From Cardiocondyla obscurior (taxonomy: Eukaryota > Arthropoda > Insecta > Hymenoptera > Formicidae), in the NCBI RefSeq assembly GCF_019399895.1, contig NC_091866.1:9727308-9791307 (forward strand): a stretch of 64,000 nucleotides of DNA, written 5' to 3'. A program made the position numbers and the translations under genes. This document shows positions 29,201 to 40,202 of this stretch, piece by piece. The notes beneath the pieces were generated by a model, which was not told the DNA's origin, did not search any database, and saw nothing but the letters and a program-made list of their open reading frames with translations. How positions within the stretch are numbered: the first letter of the stretch is position 1; each line of letters opens with the position of its first letter.

Positions 29201-29425
29201 CGTGTGTGTATAAATCCAAGAAATAATATCTTATCGTCACGAATACGAAGCTTTTTTTATGTTACAATAATATTGCGATTTTGTGGAAAGACTATTTCAT
29301 TATCTCTGTTTCCGCACGTTACTCTTTTTAACAATTATGTTGTACCACGCAACGCATGAATAAAATGCGTTTTGCGTCGACGTGAGATAAGAAGTTTTCG
29401 CCAGATGTGAGAAACATGACTGCAA

Positions 29426-29433
29426 TATAAAAG
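29426..29433 (+). promoter_or_regulatory. TATA box of protease 1
   Basis: TATAAAAG, a textbook TATA box, 56 bp before the chosen ATG. Transcription should begin about 30 bp downstream (near 29455), leaving a leader of about 25-30 nt. That leader holds a short upstream ATG at 29471 that overlaps the main start out of frame. Confidence 0.75.
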
Positions 29434-29481
29434 CCAATGGAAGACGCGACTTACTAGTGTACGTGCCTGTATGCTAGTAAG

Positions 29482-32062
29482 ATGTTACCGAGTTTAATTT
29501 CTCAATTTTTATTTGCCGGAAGTGTCAGTGAGTCAAAGGCGCATATAATTAAAATCTCACGTTACTTTACGTTATAATTAAAAAAATACTGAGTATACAC
29601 TTATTATTTATATTTGAAACGAACTGACCTTTACATATACCATAAATGACGTAACTTATCTGACATTTAGAACTCCGTGACGAATAATAGAGCGTGTTAA
29701 AGTCAAATCAGTGCAAGTTATAGCAAAACTTCTTTAGCCGTATTTTTTATTATCCAACGTGCTCCGCGGAGAAAAAGTTTAAAAAGCTATACAGTCGCGG
29801 GCAATAATGTCGACTGAATCTTCGCGTGATTTACGATTACGTATTCGCCGTATTCTAGAGAAGGGGTGGGTGGGGGAGGGGTAACTTTTTTGCTGAAGCA
29901 ACTCAAGACAAATTCTACCATCGGATTTAATATTACAGTATCCTTCCTGGCGCGACCGGCTTTCTTTCTTGACCCTCGAATCGCAAGAGGTGCGACGGTA
30001 ACTGACATAAAGCAGCATCCTTATCAATTGAGCCTCCAGCGAGGCTTACGGCACGCTTGCGGAGCCGTCATCGTCAGTAATAAATGGGTTGTCACGGCGG
30101 CTCATTGCGTTAGGTATATTTCTTTCCCTTCTGAATACGTATCGCATTATCTCATTACAAGCCACAAAACCTAAATCTTCATAAGACGTTTATGCTAATT
30201 ATCATTTATAAACGTCTTATCTCCATAAGACATTATCTTTACCTTTGAAACGTCTCACGACTAATTTAATACCCTTCATTAAGTGCCGAATATAATCGCG
30301 GTGTCATTATCAAGATCGTATTTATCTTCTTTTTGCATACCTCGGGAGTACACAGATTTTAGCAGAAAAAGATAAAACCGTAGAGTTTAATCGAATTTCC
30401 ATAATAAGGCAATTTGCCAAGCGTATCTGTTTTTGGAAGGTACTCAAATGTATAATTAAATTTAATCGATTCGAATTTACAGCTGAGAAAATTTTTTCTT
30501 TGAGACTCCCGATTAAATAATCGAGATTTTAAATGTACAATTAATTAAAATAAATATGTTACACTGTTCTAAAGCTTATATCTTAACGCGGTTAACGCGT
30601 CACAATGATACAGGTTGAAACATTATGAGCACATTCGCACGATTATCTGTCCCGCCGCTTGTAAATGAAGTAAAACCGTCTCATAAACGGTTCTTTCGAT
30701 ACCGTGACAATGCGGCTCGTCTATAGCGTATGCTTATCATCGCGATAGTTTCACACGCCAATTCAATATATGCATTCCGTTGCAGTGCGCCGGCGAACGT
30801 TTACAGACTCCATGCAGGAAGTACCGACAAATACGGAGGCGTCTATTATCCAGTTAAAAAGATCGTTCGGCACCCCGCCTACAATTTCCTGACGATCGAT
30901 TACGATATCGCCCTTCTCGAGGTAAAGTCGACCTCCGTCTCTTTCTTCCTTGCCCTTTTTTCCTTCCCTCCTTGTTAGTTTTTGCTCGTTAACGACTCGG
31001 GCTGGCTGACAGTAACAACATTGGTAGTTCTCGCACGCTCTTGAAATTTTATTTCAGATCGATGGCGAAATCGCATTCAACGACAGAGTGCAGCCGGCCA
31101 AGCTGCCGAAAAGGGAACCCGCGGGTGGCATTATGGCGAACGTTACCGGATGGGGCGCGGCGACGGTGAGCATGCGGGGAAATAAACTCATTATCTAAAC
31201 GTTGCGGGGAAACAAATAGCGCTAAATAGTAACGAATTTCCCCGATCGCCCGGGTGCTCGAAGATTTTCAGGGGGAGCGCCATTCCGTATCGGAAATCGA
31301 ACCGCGCGGTAGTATTCGATACATAATGGGGAGGAAAAGAAAAAAAATCCATATCCCCCCGTGTCCCATTTTCAATGATACTAAATTACGTTGCGGGTGT
31401 ATCAAAGGTATTATATTACAGCGCCATTGTTAAATTACTTCGCCTGTGGCCACTTCCCTTTCCGATTCGGCGCTTGGCAAAACCGCAACTTTCCTAGCGT
31501 AGCCTCCGCTAATTCCGCGATGCTGATATCTGATAATCGATATCGACTCTCCGTAGTTTATGGACGTCGGTATTTGTACTTTACGGCGAGGAGATTCGAA
31601 AGGATGATTATTGCGTACTATGCGCACCGCAATAATACGGCAGAGCGAATAATCACGTATCTTACTAATAAACTTGTTAGAATGTGTCAGGATTAACAAA
31701 ACATCACGTACTTTAATTAATCTAACGTTGAGAGTTGCAATCTGCAGAAGAACGTTCTATTTTAGGAAGGCGGGGAACCATCTCCAGTGCTAATGAAAGT
31801 AACGCTGCCGGTCGTAAGCAGAGAGACGTGTCGGGAAATATATAAATCCATACGCCGCATCACCGATCGAATGATTTGTGCGGGCTATATGCACGGCGGT
31901 CAGGACGCTTGCGAGGGCGATTCGGGCGGTCCCCTTACGGCGGACGGCATTTTCTATGGAATTGTATCCTGGGGATACAAGTGCGCTGAACCATCTTATC
32001 CCGGCGTCTACACCAATGTTGCGAATCTCCTCTGGTGGATAAAATGGATCAGCCATATTTAA
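29482..32062 (+). CDS. Trypsin-like serine protease (S1A) 1, five exons, complete
   Basis: Secreted endopeptidase zymogen of the chymotrypsin clan. Exons 29482-29527, 29939-30113, 30786-30921, 31058-31165 and 31766-32062 join in consistent phases (1, 2, 0, 0) to 253 aa, normal for insect trypsins. Signal peptide is about residues 1-20, with activation predicted at Arg29|Ile30. The catalytic triad is His71 (TAAHC), Asp114 (DYDIALL) and Ser208 (GDSGGP). Asp202, six residues before the Ser, predicts Lys/Arg cleavage. Six cysteines fit the three standard insect trypsin disulfides. The start was chosen because this 46-nt exon supplies a hydrophobic leader, a GTGAGT donor and the exact phase needed. 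Oddities: the mature N-terminus is IARG rather than IVGG, CGG after the first Cys is CGA, and the SWG..CA wall has Lys227 where trypsins have Gly. Role could be digestive or hemolymph; not decidable here. Confidence 0.95.
30181..30220 (+). repeat. 13-bp perfect inverted repeat in protease 1 intron 2
   Basis: ATAAGACGTTTAT at 30181-30193 and its exact reverse complement at 30208-30220 flank a 14-nt loop. A third ATAAGAC follows at about 30225. It could fold as a stem-loop in the pre-mRNA of protease 1. Confidence 0.8.
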
Positions 32063-34759
32063 CCTCTGACAATTATACGCGTCCAATTTTATATTTCAAT
32101 TTGCAGGCGGTCGACCATCGCTCAAAAGAGTTCTCTTTCTCAAGTAAAAGAAATATTTTAAAAATACGTTCTGTTACTTTGTAACAAATATTTTTATATA
32201 ATCATGTTTTTCACGCCGAATTGTTATACATAAATTTTAATTACAACTATTAATATCGAAAAACACGAATATGTGGTCATCGAGGATTATCTGTACCACG
32301 TGAGAGAAACTCATTTTTTTTTCTCTCTCTCTCTCTCTTTTTCTCTTTCTCTCTCTCTCTATCTCTGTCTGTCTCTCTCATTCTTTCTCTCTTCCCACAC
32401 GCGATAGTTCGCAGTATCGTGCGTTTTGCCAGCAAATAAAACTCTACGCCATTCATATGTGGCTTTAATCAGTAGTCAGTACAGCACGGTGACTGTAAGC
32501 CGCTATTATTTTCGAATAAATCGGATTTCAGATAGAATTCGTTATCCCAATACAAGTATCGATCCAGATAACCGAACGACACGTTTGCAGCGGCGCTTTT
32601 ACGCGCGAATCATGGATTATGACCGTAGAGTCCTGTATTTTCAAGTACGTGAATGTAAAATAATAATGTACAGGGCATTCCGATATTAAAAGCCACAAAT
32701 GAGATTTATTAAAAAAAATTGCTTCGCGAACTTGAAGTTAACCTTCGAAAAATTTTGCAGCAAAATTAATTTAGTAATTGATATTATCGTGTCGCTTAAT
32801 AATTTTGATATGTACAGTGCAACGATATAGCATTGATAAAGGTACGCGTATCTCCATTCGCTGAACAAACATCCTGCGCACATGTGCTTTATTGGTTTAT
32901 CGCGTGCACGCGTATGCAAAGTTGTCACATTTATCAAACTTGTAGCTAAAAAGAGTCTTGTAGAGTTCGAAGAAAAGTTACTTCCTATCCGACTCCTGGA
33001 GAAGGAAAGCTAACAACTCCGGGTTCGAGCCCATTGTGCCGTGACTGGTTGAAAACGAGCTCGGGAAAAATATAATCGTGTGACACGCGCAGCCTTAGTC
33101 TCTTTTGGAATTTTCTCAGCCGCTTACACGGGAAAATCGTTTTTCACCGTTTGACGAGGTGTCCAGGTGCCGCGATACTCGGGGAAAGGTCGCGTAACTC
33201 ATCCGGCGTTCCTCCGCCGTGAAACGCTTCTCCCGAAAGTTAACAACTAACCGGGAACGGGAAATTTTTACAACAAGCGTAGGCATTTTTACACGAACGC
33301 GGATATGCAAACTTTCCGCAACTTCCCGCCAACCGGTTGGCACCCGCGCAGCGACGTTATTCAAAGTCACGTCGGTACCAAAAAGTAAATCGTCATGGAG
33401 CACTGTCGCAAAACGTTCCCGCGCGTTCGTAACCCCCTGGCCCACCCCGACGGAGGGGGCCACAATAACGAGAAACGTGTCGTAAAAACGTGCAAGCCGT
33501 GCCAAATTTTCAGGATGGGTAGGGGGTGCAACCCGAACGGAGCTGAGCTCGCGGCGGCCGCTGTGGCGATCGTAAATCAACGTACGTGCGGGGCGACGAT
33601 GCCGAGCTACAAGCCGCTGTCTAAGGATATGTTGCGCGCTGTTAACGCTACCCACCCGTCGGAAACGTGTCGGGTAAGATGAGGATATAAGATGAAAGTG
33701 ACGCGACACAATGGGTCTCGCGGAACGGGCACGATGATCCGTGAAGGACTCGTGTGCACGCGAGAAACCCGCGACAAACTCTGGACGACACTCGAGAGAG
33801 TGTCGACGGCACCGAGAAGAGGCGCCTCGACCTCGTCGTCGCACGTCACGACACTTGGCACGCGTGCACGGTATATGCATCATCTACGTGCTATCGAGCT
33901 GGGTGCCGCGCTTTTAAACGTCAAGCGCAGTGGGTCTGATAAAATATTGCTCGAGGCGCGAGAATTATTGCAAGACATTTCTTTAATACAAAGACTAAAC
34001 ACCAAAAAAGTAATAATTGAGTTAGTTAATTATTTAACTCAGATCGATAATTGACTTACTGTATAATCACCAGCTAAAGCCGATTGAATTTTTTAAAGTT
34101 TTTTTTATTTTTTTTTCTTTTTTAAAGCGCTATAATATGCGAGCGCAATCTCGTAATGATCTCGCGAGGTGCAGCGAAATGTAGAAAATGGGGGGAGTGT
34201 GAATTAAGAGCAGTCGACGGTAGTCGAATTCCAATTGTGCCACGGCCACGAGTGTACAATTACATCAATGGAGTCAATAGTCTTTCCGCAAGTACACGCG
34301 TGGCTGGTTCAGGTGTCGGTTGCACCAGATCGGTGAACAATGCGCCACTTGACTCGAGAACGCAATTTCCACGCGACGTCGAAGCACCACAAGCGAAATG
34401 CGAAGAGATTCGCGCCCGCTAGATAAAATTTTCGTTATTTCGCGACGTGACTATATATTCGAAGACTGGAATAAGAAAAATTATTTTAATGTATAGATAC
34501 AATATTTTCTTAAATAAGCCGAATAATATTTAAAACATTTACGCGACTGAGCTCAGATTGGATAAAGATTTTACCAAGACTTTTAAACTCTTGCGATTTC
34601 TCATTTTAATTTTAACTTGAAAATTGTAAAATAAAAAGCCTCTTGAAAGACGTTTAAGCGTTACTTTTAAAGTAAGTCTAACTTTTAAAGAGATGTAACA
34701 AGGTTTTATATGTTGTATAATCCGTTATCGAGCGCATCGATTCCTTGCAATTAGCGCGG
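32063..34759. other. Region between protease 1 and micropeptide candidate
   Basis: No supported gene. A CT-rich low-complexity block occupies 32314-32395. A CpG-rich block at about 33.1-34.4 kb holds a 255-codon minus-strand frame (33116-33883) whose translation is Arg/Ser-rich without domains and has competing open frames on both strands, so I do not call it a gene. A perfect 8-bp hairpin with a GAGA loop sits at 33786-33805. The first clear AATAAA after the protease 1 stop is near 32433. Confidence 0.5.
32314..32395. repeat. CT-rich low-complexity tract
   Basis: T run followed by imperfect (CT)n with TCTG and TTTC interruptions, about 250 bp downstream of the protease 1 stop codon. It is a simple repeat and might lie in the 3' UTR if transcription runs to the AATAAA near 32433. 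Confidence 0.85.
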
Positions 34760-35091
34760 ATGAAGTTTACAGCAATTCCAACCGCGATGATAATTTTCGT
34801 GATATTACTATCGGGATGGTGTAGGTGCGTCTCCAGTTTCATCGCGAATACTGATTAGCGTAGAATTCTATACGACGAATTAAGTTGCGAGATCAAGGCA
34901 CATTCAAATGCCCGTATTCTGTGTCAGTAGCTACTTACCTTGCATCTTTACGAACAACTCTCTCTCTTATAAATAAAACGTATGTACATTCGTAATTTTA
35001 ATTACTAATACCAATATCTACCACGTTACACTTTTCCTATTAATAAAACAAATTTTGCAGGCTGCGGGATACTAATTTTAAAACCCGTTAG
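34760..35091 (+). CDS. Candidate two-exon secreted micropeptide (31 aa)
   Basis: Exon 1 (34760-34824) begins ATG and encodes a classic signal peptide: MKFTA, a hydrophobic core IIFVILL, then SGWC. It stops exactly at a GTGCGT donor in phase 2. The best acceptor downstream is TTTTGCAG ending at 35060, preceded by a pyrimidine stretch and a TTAAT/CTAAT-like branch site. Joining there (35061-35091) gives a peptide ending RLRDTNFKTR and TAG. A TATA-like TTTATATG lies near 34702. If the join is right, the mature product would be only about 10-13 residues with one Cys. Alternatively the exon is the first of a longer secreted-protein gene with other acceptors. I do not recognise the family; function unknown. 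Confidence 0.35.
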
Positions 35092-36324
35092 ATCTTCAAT
35101 GTTTAATCTTTGATAACGGGAATATCTCTGAACCAATTTTATTCTACCATAACAGTTACGAATTAAATTAAAACACCACGTTTCGATTTTATACATTCAT
35201 GATATTGCAAGTCGCGCGATACGTACGCGTCTCTCCCTGAGGACGAGAAAGTAGACGTCCGAGTGCAAATAGACGACTACTGGAACTCAAACATTACGTG
35301 GTTTCGTCAATACTTGATGCATATTCATAAAGGTTTAATATAGCAACGGGCTAGCAATCAATTATTTCGACCTGCCGCGTGCGTACTCGCTCGTTGATAA
35401 AGTCCATGAATACAGTATCTCGAGCATGCCATTTAATTTAAGCGTTAGTGGCGAACGTCCCGTACTTCCGATTTCAAGTGCCATGTTTAAGCTTAATTAT
35501 CATGTTTCGAAACCGAAACTTCCGACGTACGATACGCCGCCGCAGCTAACCATTAATTTATCATCGATATTTTATCGAGTGCCAATTAATGGAAGAGATT
35601 AAAAAGTTTATATAAATTCATGCCAGCGGTTCATTTCCGTCCCGCTGAGAGCCTGATTGTGCGGAATTAAGCAGCGACCGATTTAAAATCTTTTTAACGA
35701 CCATTAAAGAATTAACGACACATATTTTTGATTTACCTCCGCGTGATATTCGAAATAAAAAAAGAATAATAAATATAGAATCCGATAAGTATCCAGATTT
35801 TCGGCTCACGTGGCTTAATATTAAATGCATACATAATCGCAATTTGATTTTTATTTTTGCAAAAGTAAATTATTACAATTTAGTTATAACAAAAATAATA
35901 TACTTTAAATATTAATAAAAATTACGAAGTTAAATATAAAAATAGCCAAGTCAGTCGGGAATAGATTTCGAAAGAGCCCTGCTATTGATAAAATGTTAGA
36001 ACTGTAAGAGAATTTGCTAATAGAATATAATGACGATTGACAGAAATTGAAATTTTAGAATCTATTTCTTGCCAGCAGATTTGGCGAACAAAACACGATT
36101 TTAATATATGCGTAGATATTATCGGATCGATCGCAATATTTGCACATCTATCGTCAATCTTGTTATACCGCTGTCAATTCGAAAATGTATTCAGTTAAAG
36201 GCTTACACTAATTGGTTCTCTCGTTTGGTTTTAATGGTTGAATTAATGCGTTAGTTAATAAATCGGCGATTTTGAGATTTTATTTGATTTGATTTTAATA
36301 TTGTATTTAATTAATATGTTTCAG

Positions 36325-36457
36325 GCAAAGACGGTCTTCGTAACCCATTGCGCAGTTGAAAAGATACGCCGGCCACGTGGAAGGATGACTACACGTCCCA
36401 TCTGAGAGGAGGAGCAGGCCCGGGACGGGCATCCTGCATCGGCGGAGCAACTCTTAG
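36325..36457 (+). ncRNA. Spliced non-coding exon A (lncRNA or 5' UTR)
   Basis: A 133-nt segment with good splice borders: TATGTTTCAG acceptor ending at 36324 and GTAAGC donor at 36458. All three frames contain stops, and the one ATG opens only a six-codon frame, so it is not an internal coding exon. It is GC-rich against AT-rich flanks, a contrast typical of real exons. It lies 121 nt before exon B, so the pair probably belongs to one transcript. Confidence 0.45.
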
Positions 36458-36578
36458 GTAAGCATAAATTTTTTCTATAAAATCTTTATTAAATAAAAGC
36501 TTTTACCTTATTTTTTCTTTATTAATTTTATCAGCTAATATACATGTCTACATTAATATTTTTCTTTTTATGTTACAG

Positions 36579-36620
36579 TCACCGGCAGAACTCAACAACT
36601 CCGCTGAAGTATGCAGATTG
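36579..36620 (+). ncRNA. 42-nt microexon B, duplicated at 61.7 kb
   Basis: A 42-nt segment beginning TCACCGGCAGAA and ending GCAGATTG, with a strong pyrimidine tract plus TTACAG before it and a consensus GTAAGT after it. Two frames are open, but the related copy at 61687 is 47 nt long, so the copies cannot substitute for one another in a coding frame. The similarity covers exon and both intron flanks. Most likely it is a non-coding or leader exon of a long plus-strand transcript. Confidence 0.45.
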
Positions 36621-39600
36621 GTAAGTCACATAATTTTTTTTTCCTAGTTTATAATTGGGTCCCTTAAACCGGCAACACGTAGTCGACCATAAATTACACA
36701 ATTGTAATTATCATAGAAATTATTATAATTAATTAGTGTCCCCAATTATAATAACGCGCACGAATTGAGATCTTCCGAAAAATAGTTTACGCGAGGTGTG
36801 CGTATGATTTTATCTAGTAGTAATAAAATTTTCGTAGTTACATTATGATAATATATAATAATAGTAATAGTATATAAAAAATAAATTTTAGATTTTGAAA
36901 TAAACGTCAAATATAGAGTAATTATCTGATGAAGAGAATTGCAATCTCGAGCCCTTTATAACGCTCATTGTATGCAAACGTAAAAATCGATCGCCGTCGA
37001 AATATATTATGATTCCTTCCGTTACTTCGCGCAGAGAAAAATATCGCGACCGGAAAGCTCGCCAATTTTCCATCGCGACCGTTCGACATTTAAAACTACC
37101 TATATAACGGCATAAGAATAAAAGTAAAGTATTATGACGAGCGCTGCTTTTTACCTATATGTACAAAAATTAATATTTTTTCGTGAACGAATTTCTATGT
37201 AACATTTATACTCTTTTTACCTTCGGTTTCCTCTTTTTTTTTTCCCCTCCCTTTTTTTCTTTTTTTCTTTTTTGCTTGCTTATTCGCTTTTCTCTTTCTT
37301 TCTCACTGTTCGTTTTATCGTCTCAAAGCGAACTCGCAAACAAAAACTGAACAACAAAACAAAAACGGAAGCTTCTTTCTTTCTCTTGTCTCTACGCTTT
37401 GTGCACTTGTCCGTTCTCGATTTACTATTCGGCCTTTTTATGTCGATACAAATTACTTTACAATCTTTTTTAAATGAAACAATACCTGTGTAATTAATGA
37501 ATATGTTTCAAAAAAGTTTTATGACTATACCAAAGTGTGACTCCAAGCGTAGCACCTAATTACGCAAAAATTCAATAAATGGATTATCGAAATGCAAACG
37601 ATTCCGATTTTCAGGATTATTGAGTATTGAGTAATATTCAAAATATTGTCGTGAGGCGAAAATACGAAATTTGCAACGCTAACGAATTATAACTTCAATT
37701 TGACAACAATTCGCCATGCGATACAATTACATTACGCGAATTATCCCAATATTGCAGATGTTGATTTTAGTAACAATTTTTCCGTAAGGTCAATTTTCCT
37801 TGGTCAATGATTTGTTTAATTTTCACAGATTTTATATTTACCCAAATGCTCTTATCGCTTACAATTACCAATAAATAACGAGAATCAAATGCCTCAATGA
37901 TTTTATTCTTCGTGAAAAATCGTCCCGCACCGTTATGAAGTCACGGGCCATAATACGAAAGTTATTACCTTGAATTTTTTTTTTAACAACGCGAAATATT
38001 TACGCGTATACAATGAGCGTTATCGGAGTACGATAAAGCCATGCGAATTCTATACGAATTGCCGTCCAATCGCGCCGACTCTGTTACGGTCATCTAACTG
38101 AATCTCTCTGTACCACCATTGTCGCAATTCCCATTGCGACATGGTCTAGAAATGCTTTTGTTCGAACTTGGATTCATCAACTATCGCCTATTCGATATAC
38201 TTACATGATGCAGATACCGAACAATGCTTTTCCACTTCCTTGTCAGCCGTACGGTCCTTCGATTGATCAGTATCTGGCGGATCAATTTCGTATTCAAATT
38301 AATGTTTCAATTGTATCATAAACTACTAACTAGCGTACACGAATTTAGACATGGACTGAGAGCCAAGAAGGGTTTTATAAATTCGAAAGGGTTGTTAGTA
38401 TTCATGTGCTACGTGAATGTTCATAAATATTGTTGCATCTTTATAAAACCGTATGAAGTAATAATAAGTACCATTGAATATTTATTCTATTATATGTAGG
38501 TGTTCGTATTTTTCACGCTTTTCATTTATTTCTTAAACAAAATTTTTAATAATTAATTTTATCGAGAGAATACATTGGACATTGTCTTATTTAATTATTA
38601 ATTCTAAACGTTTAAAGCGATAGTTTAATTTTTCACATAAATTGCTCCTTTTTTTTCGGATTTATTCCAGACATTATCAGACATTTATATATTATTCTCT
38701 AACAAATATCCGTTAAATTATTTATAAAAAAAGAAAACAGAAATCACGGTAGCATTCGTGGAAATTTCGTTGCTAAACTTTTTTGCCGGATACCCGTTTC
38801 TTTATTCCCCTATCCGGATTAATTGATGCCACTATCAATTTTTCCGAGCGTGAGAGAAATTTCCGATCATCCAGCTTCCGAGAATTCGACCTAGATTCCG
38901 CTTGTTTGTTGTCGCAATCGTCCGTTACGACCAATCGCTTCTGGAACAAAATACCAAAGACGGACGTTGAAACTGGAGCTTACCGTGGCTTTATTGTACA
39001 TCCACGAGATGATCCGGAACGAACTGGCTGGAAAATAATTAAACGGCTTCAGAAGACAAGTAATTAAACGTAATCATTACGGGGAACGCTCGAACCGAAA
39101 GACGGTATTCTTTCCGGGAAAGCCGAGGCTCTTTTTCGACCGGGAGAAACTACGAAGCGAGATAAAAGCCGTACTTCGCCGCCGATCGAAGAAACCGCCG
39201 CGATGCGCCCGAGTTTATTCAACCAGTGAACTTTCCGGGCTCGCGGGTACGGCACGATCCAGGATTAGCAACGTTTCGCGGCACGTATAATTCATCGTTA
39301 TCAGAAATTCCGGATATATTCGCGCGCTCGAAACAACACGGGCAGAACGCAAGGACGCGCACCGTCGCCAAACTGATATCCGCGGGAATATCGATCGTTC
39401 ATATCGGTTATAATGCCATGCCGCATTAGTATGCCGCGTCTGCCGCGATTCTTAACGGCCGGCACCGGATAGCGCGAACGCGCTTGCATCTCGACGCGAT
39501 TTCGGCGTGACGCTCTTTATGGGACGGCGGCGGGCGATGATCATCCAACGTCACGTACAACAGCAGTGCTCTTTACGGCGACACCCGGTACGTTGGGTAG

Positions 39601-40202
39601 GTACGTAAAGCGGATACGGGCATCGGGACTGTTTGTGCTACCCTTTACGAGTCGACCACCTGTGCTGGGGCTGCAAAACCGTTTATTCAATGCCATCACA
39701 GCGGCGGCTGCGAAACCCGGAGCACCGTTCCGAGTCGACGCTGAAATTAATAATCCCGCGTGACGAACGATTACGTCGGGGCGAGTGTAAAGGGCAGCAA
39801 GATAATATTTATTGCATTGCGCAAAATTACACGTCGTCACCTTAGAACTGATTACACTTGTTTTCGCGCGGTGACAACGATCGTCGAAAACGCGCTCGCT
39901 GATTAGTTCTATTCGCTATATTATTGCATGACCGACCGCATTCGCAGCTGAAGATTCATTAAAATTTTATGAACCTTAGTTTTTTTTTTTTTTATTTTTT
40001 TTTTTAACTACGTTATTATTATTGCCAAAGTCTTCCTTTACTGTACAATTAATGCCGTCCAGTTTTGATGCAGTTAAATAGAAACAGATATTTTTTTTTT
40101 AACAGTGGACCGATTCTATATATAATATTTCTCTCTCTTTCTCTCTTTCTCTCTTTTCTATCTCGCCAAAACGTTTAGACGGGAGGGGAAAAATTAATTC
40201 TG
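36621..40202. other. Gene-poor region before protease 2
   Basis: No gene supported. It is AT-rich to 38.7 kb, then CpG-rich at 38.8-39.9 kb with overlapping open frames on both strands lacking motifs. It may be part of a large intron if microexons B and C belong to one transcript. T-rich tracts occur at 37234-37271 and 39981-40006. The TTTATT at 39991 (AATAAA on the minus strand) could end the protease 2 transcript, about 210 nt past its stop. Confidence 0.5.

Larger units (their letters stand above)
18839..29425. other. Gene-poor region between UGT and protease 1
   Basis: No gene is supported. CpG-rich blocks at about 18.8-20.5, 22.6-24.5 and 26.5-28.3 kb carry overlapping open frames on both strands with Arg/Ser-rich translations, typical of stop-poor non-coding DNA. 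A 151-aa frame at 21378-21833 is the most protein-like but has no recognisable domain. The stretch also holds a TA microsatellite, a (CG)n run, an 8-bp perfect hairpin at 19093-19113 and a possible transposon end at 26241. Confidence 0.55.

Noticed and set aside
31391..31696. 101-codon frame between protease 1 exons
   Set aside because: Lies wholly in intron 4 of protease 1; joining it would break the 108-nt exon to GDSGG exon phase.
33021..33032. GGTTCGAGCCC, resembling a tRNA B box
   Set aside because: No A box at the proper distance upstream, and no cloverleaf pairing in the acceptor or anticodon arms.
33116..33883. 255-codon open frame, minus strand
   Set aside because: CpG-rich, stop-poor DNA with open frames on both strands; Arg/Ser-rich translation without motifs, signal or splice support. 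A cross-species conservation test would be decisive.
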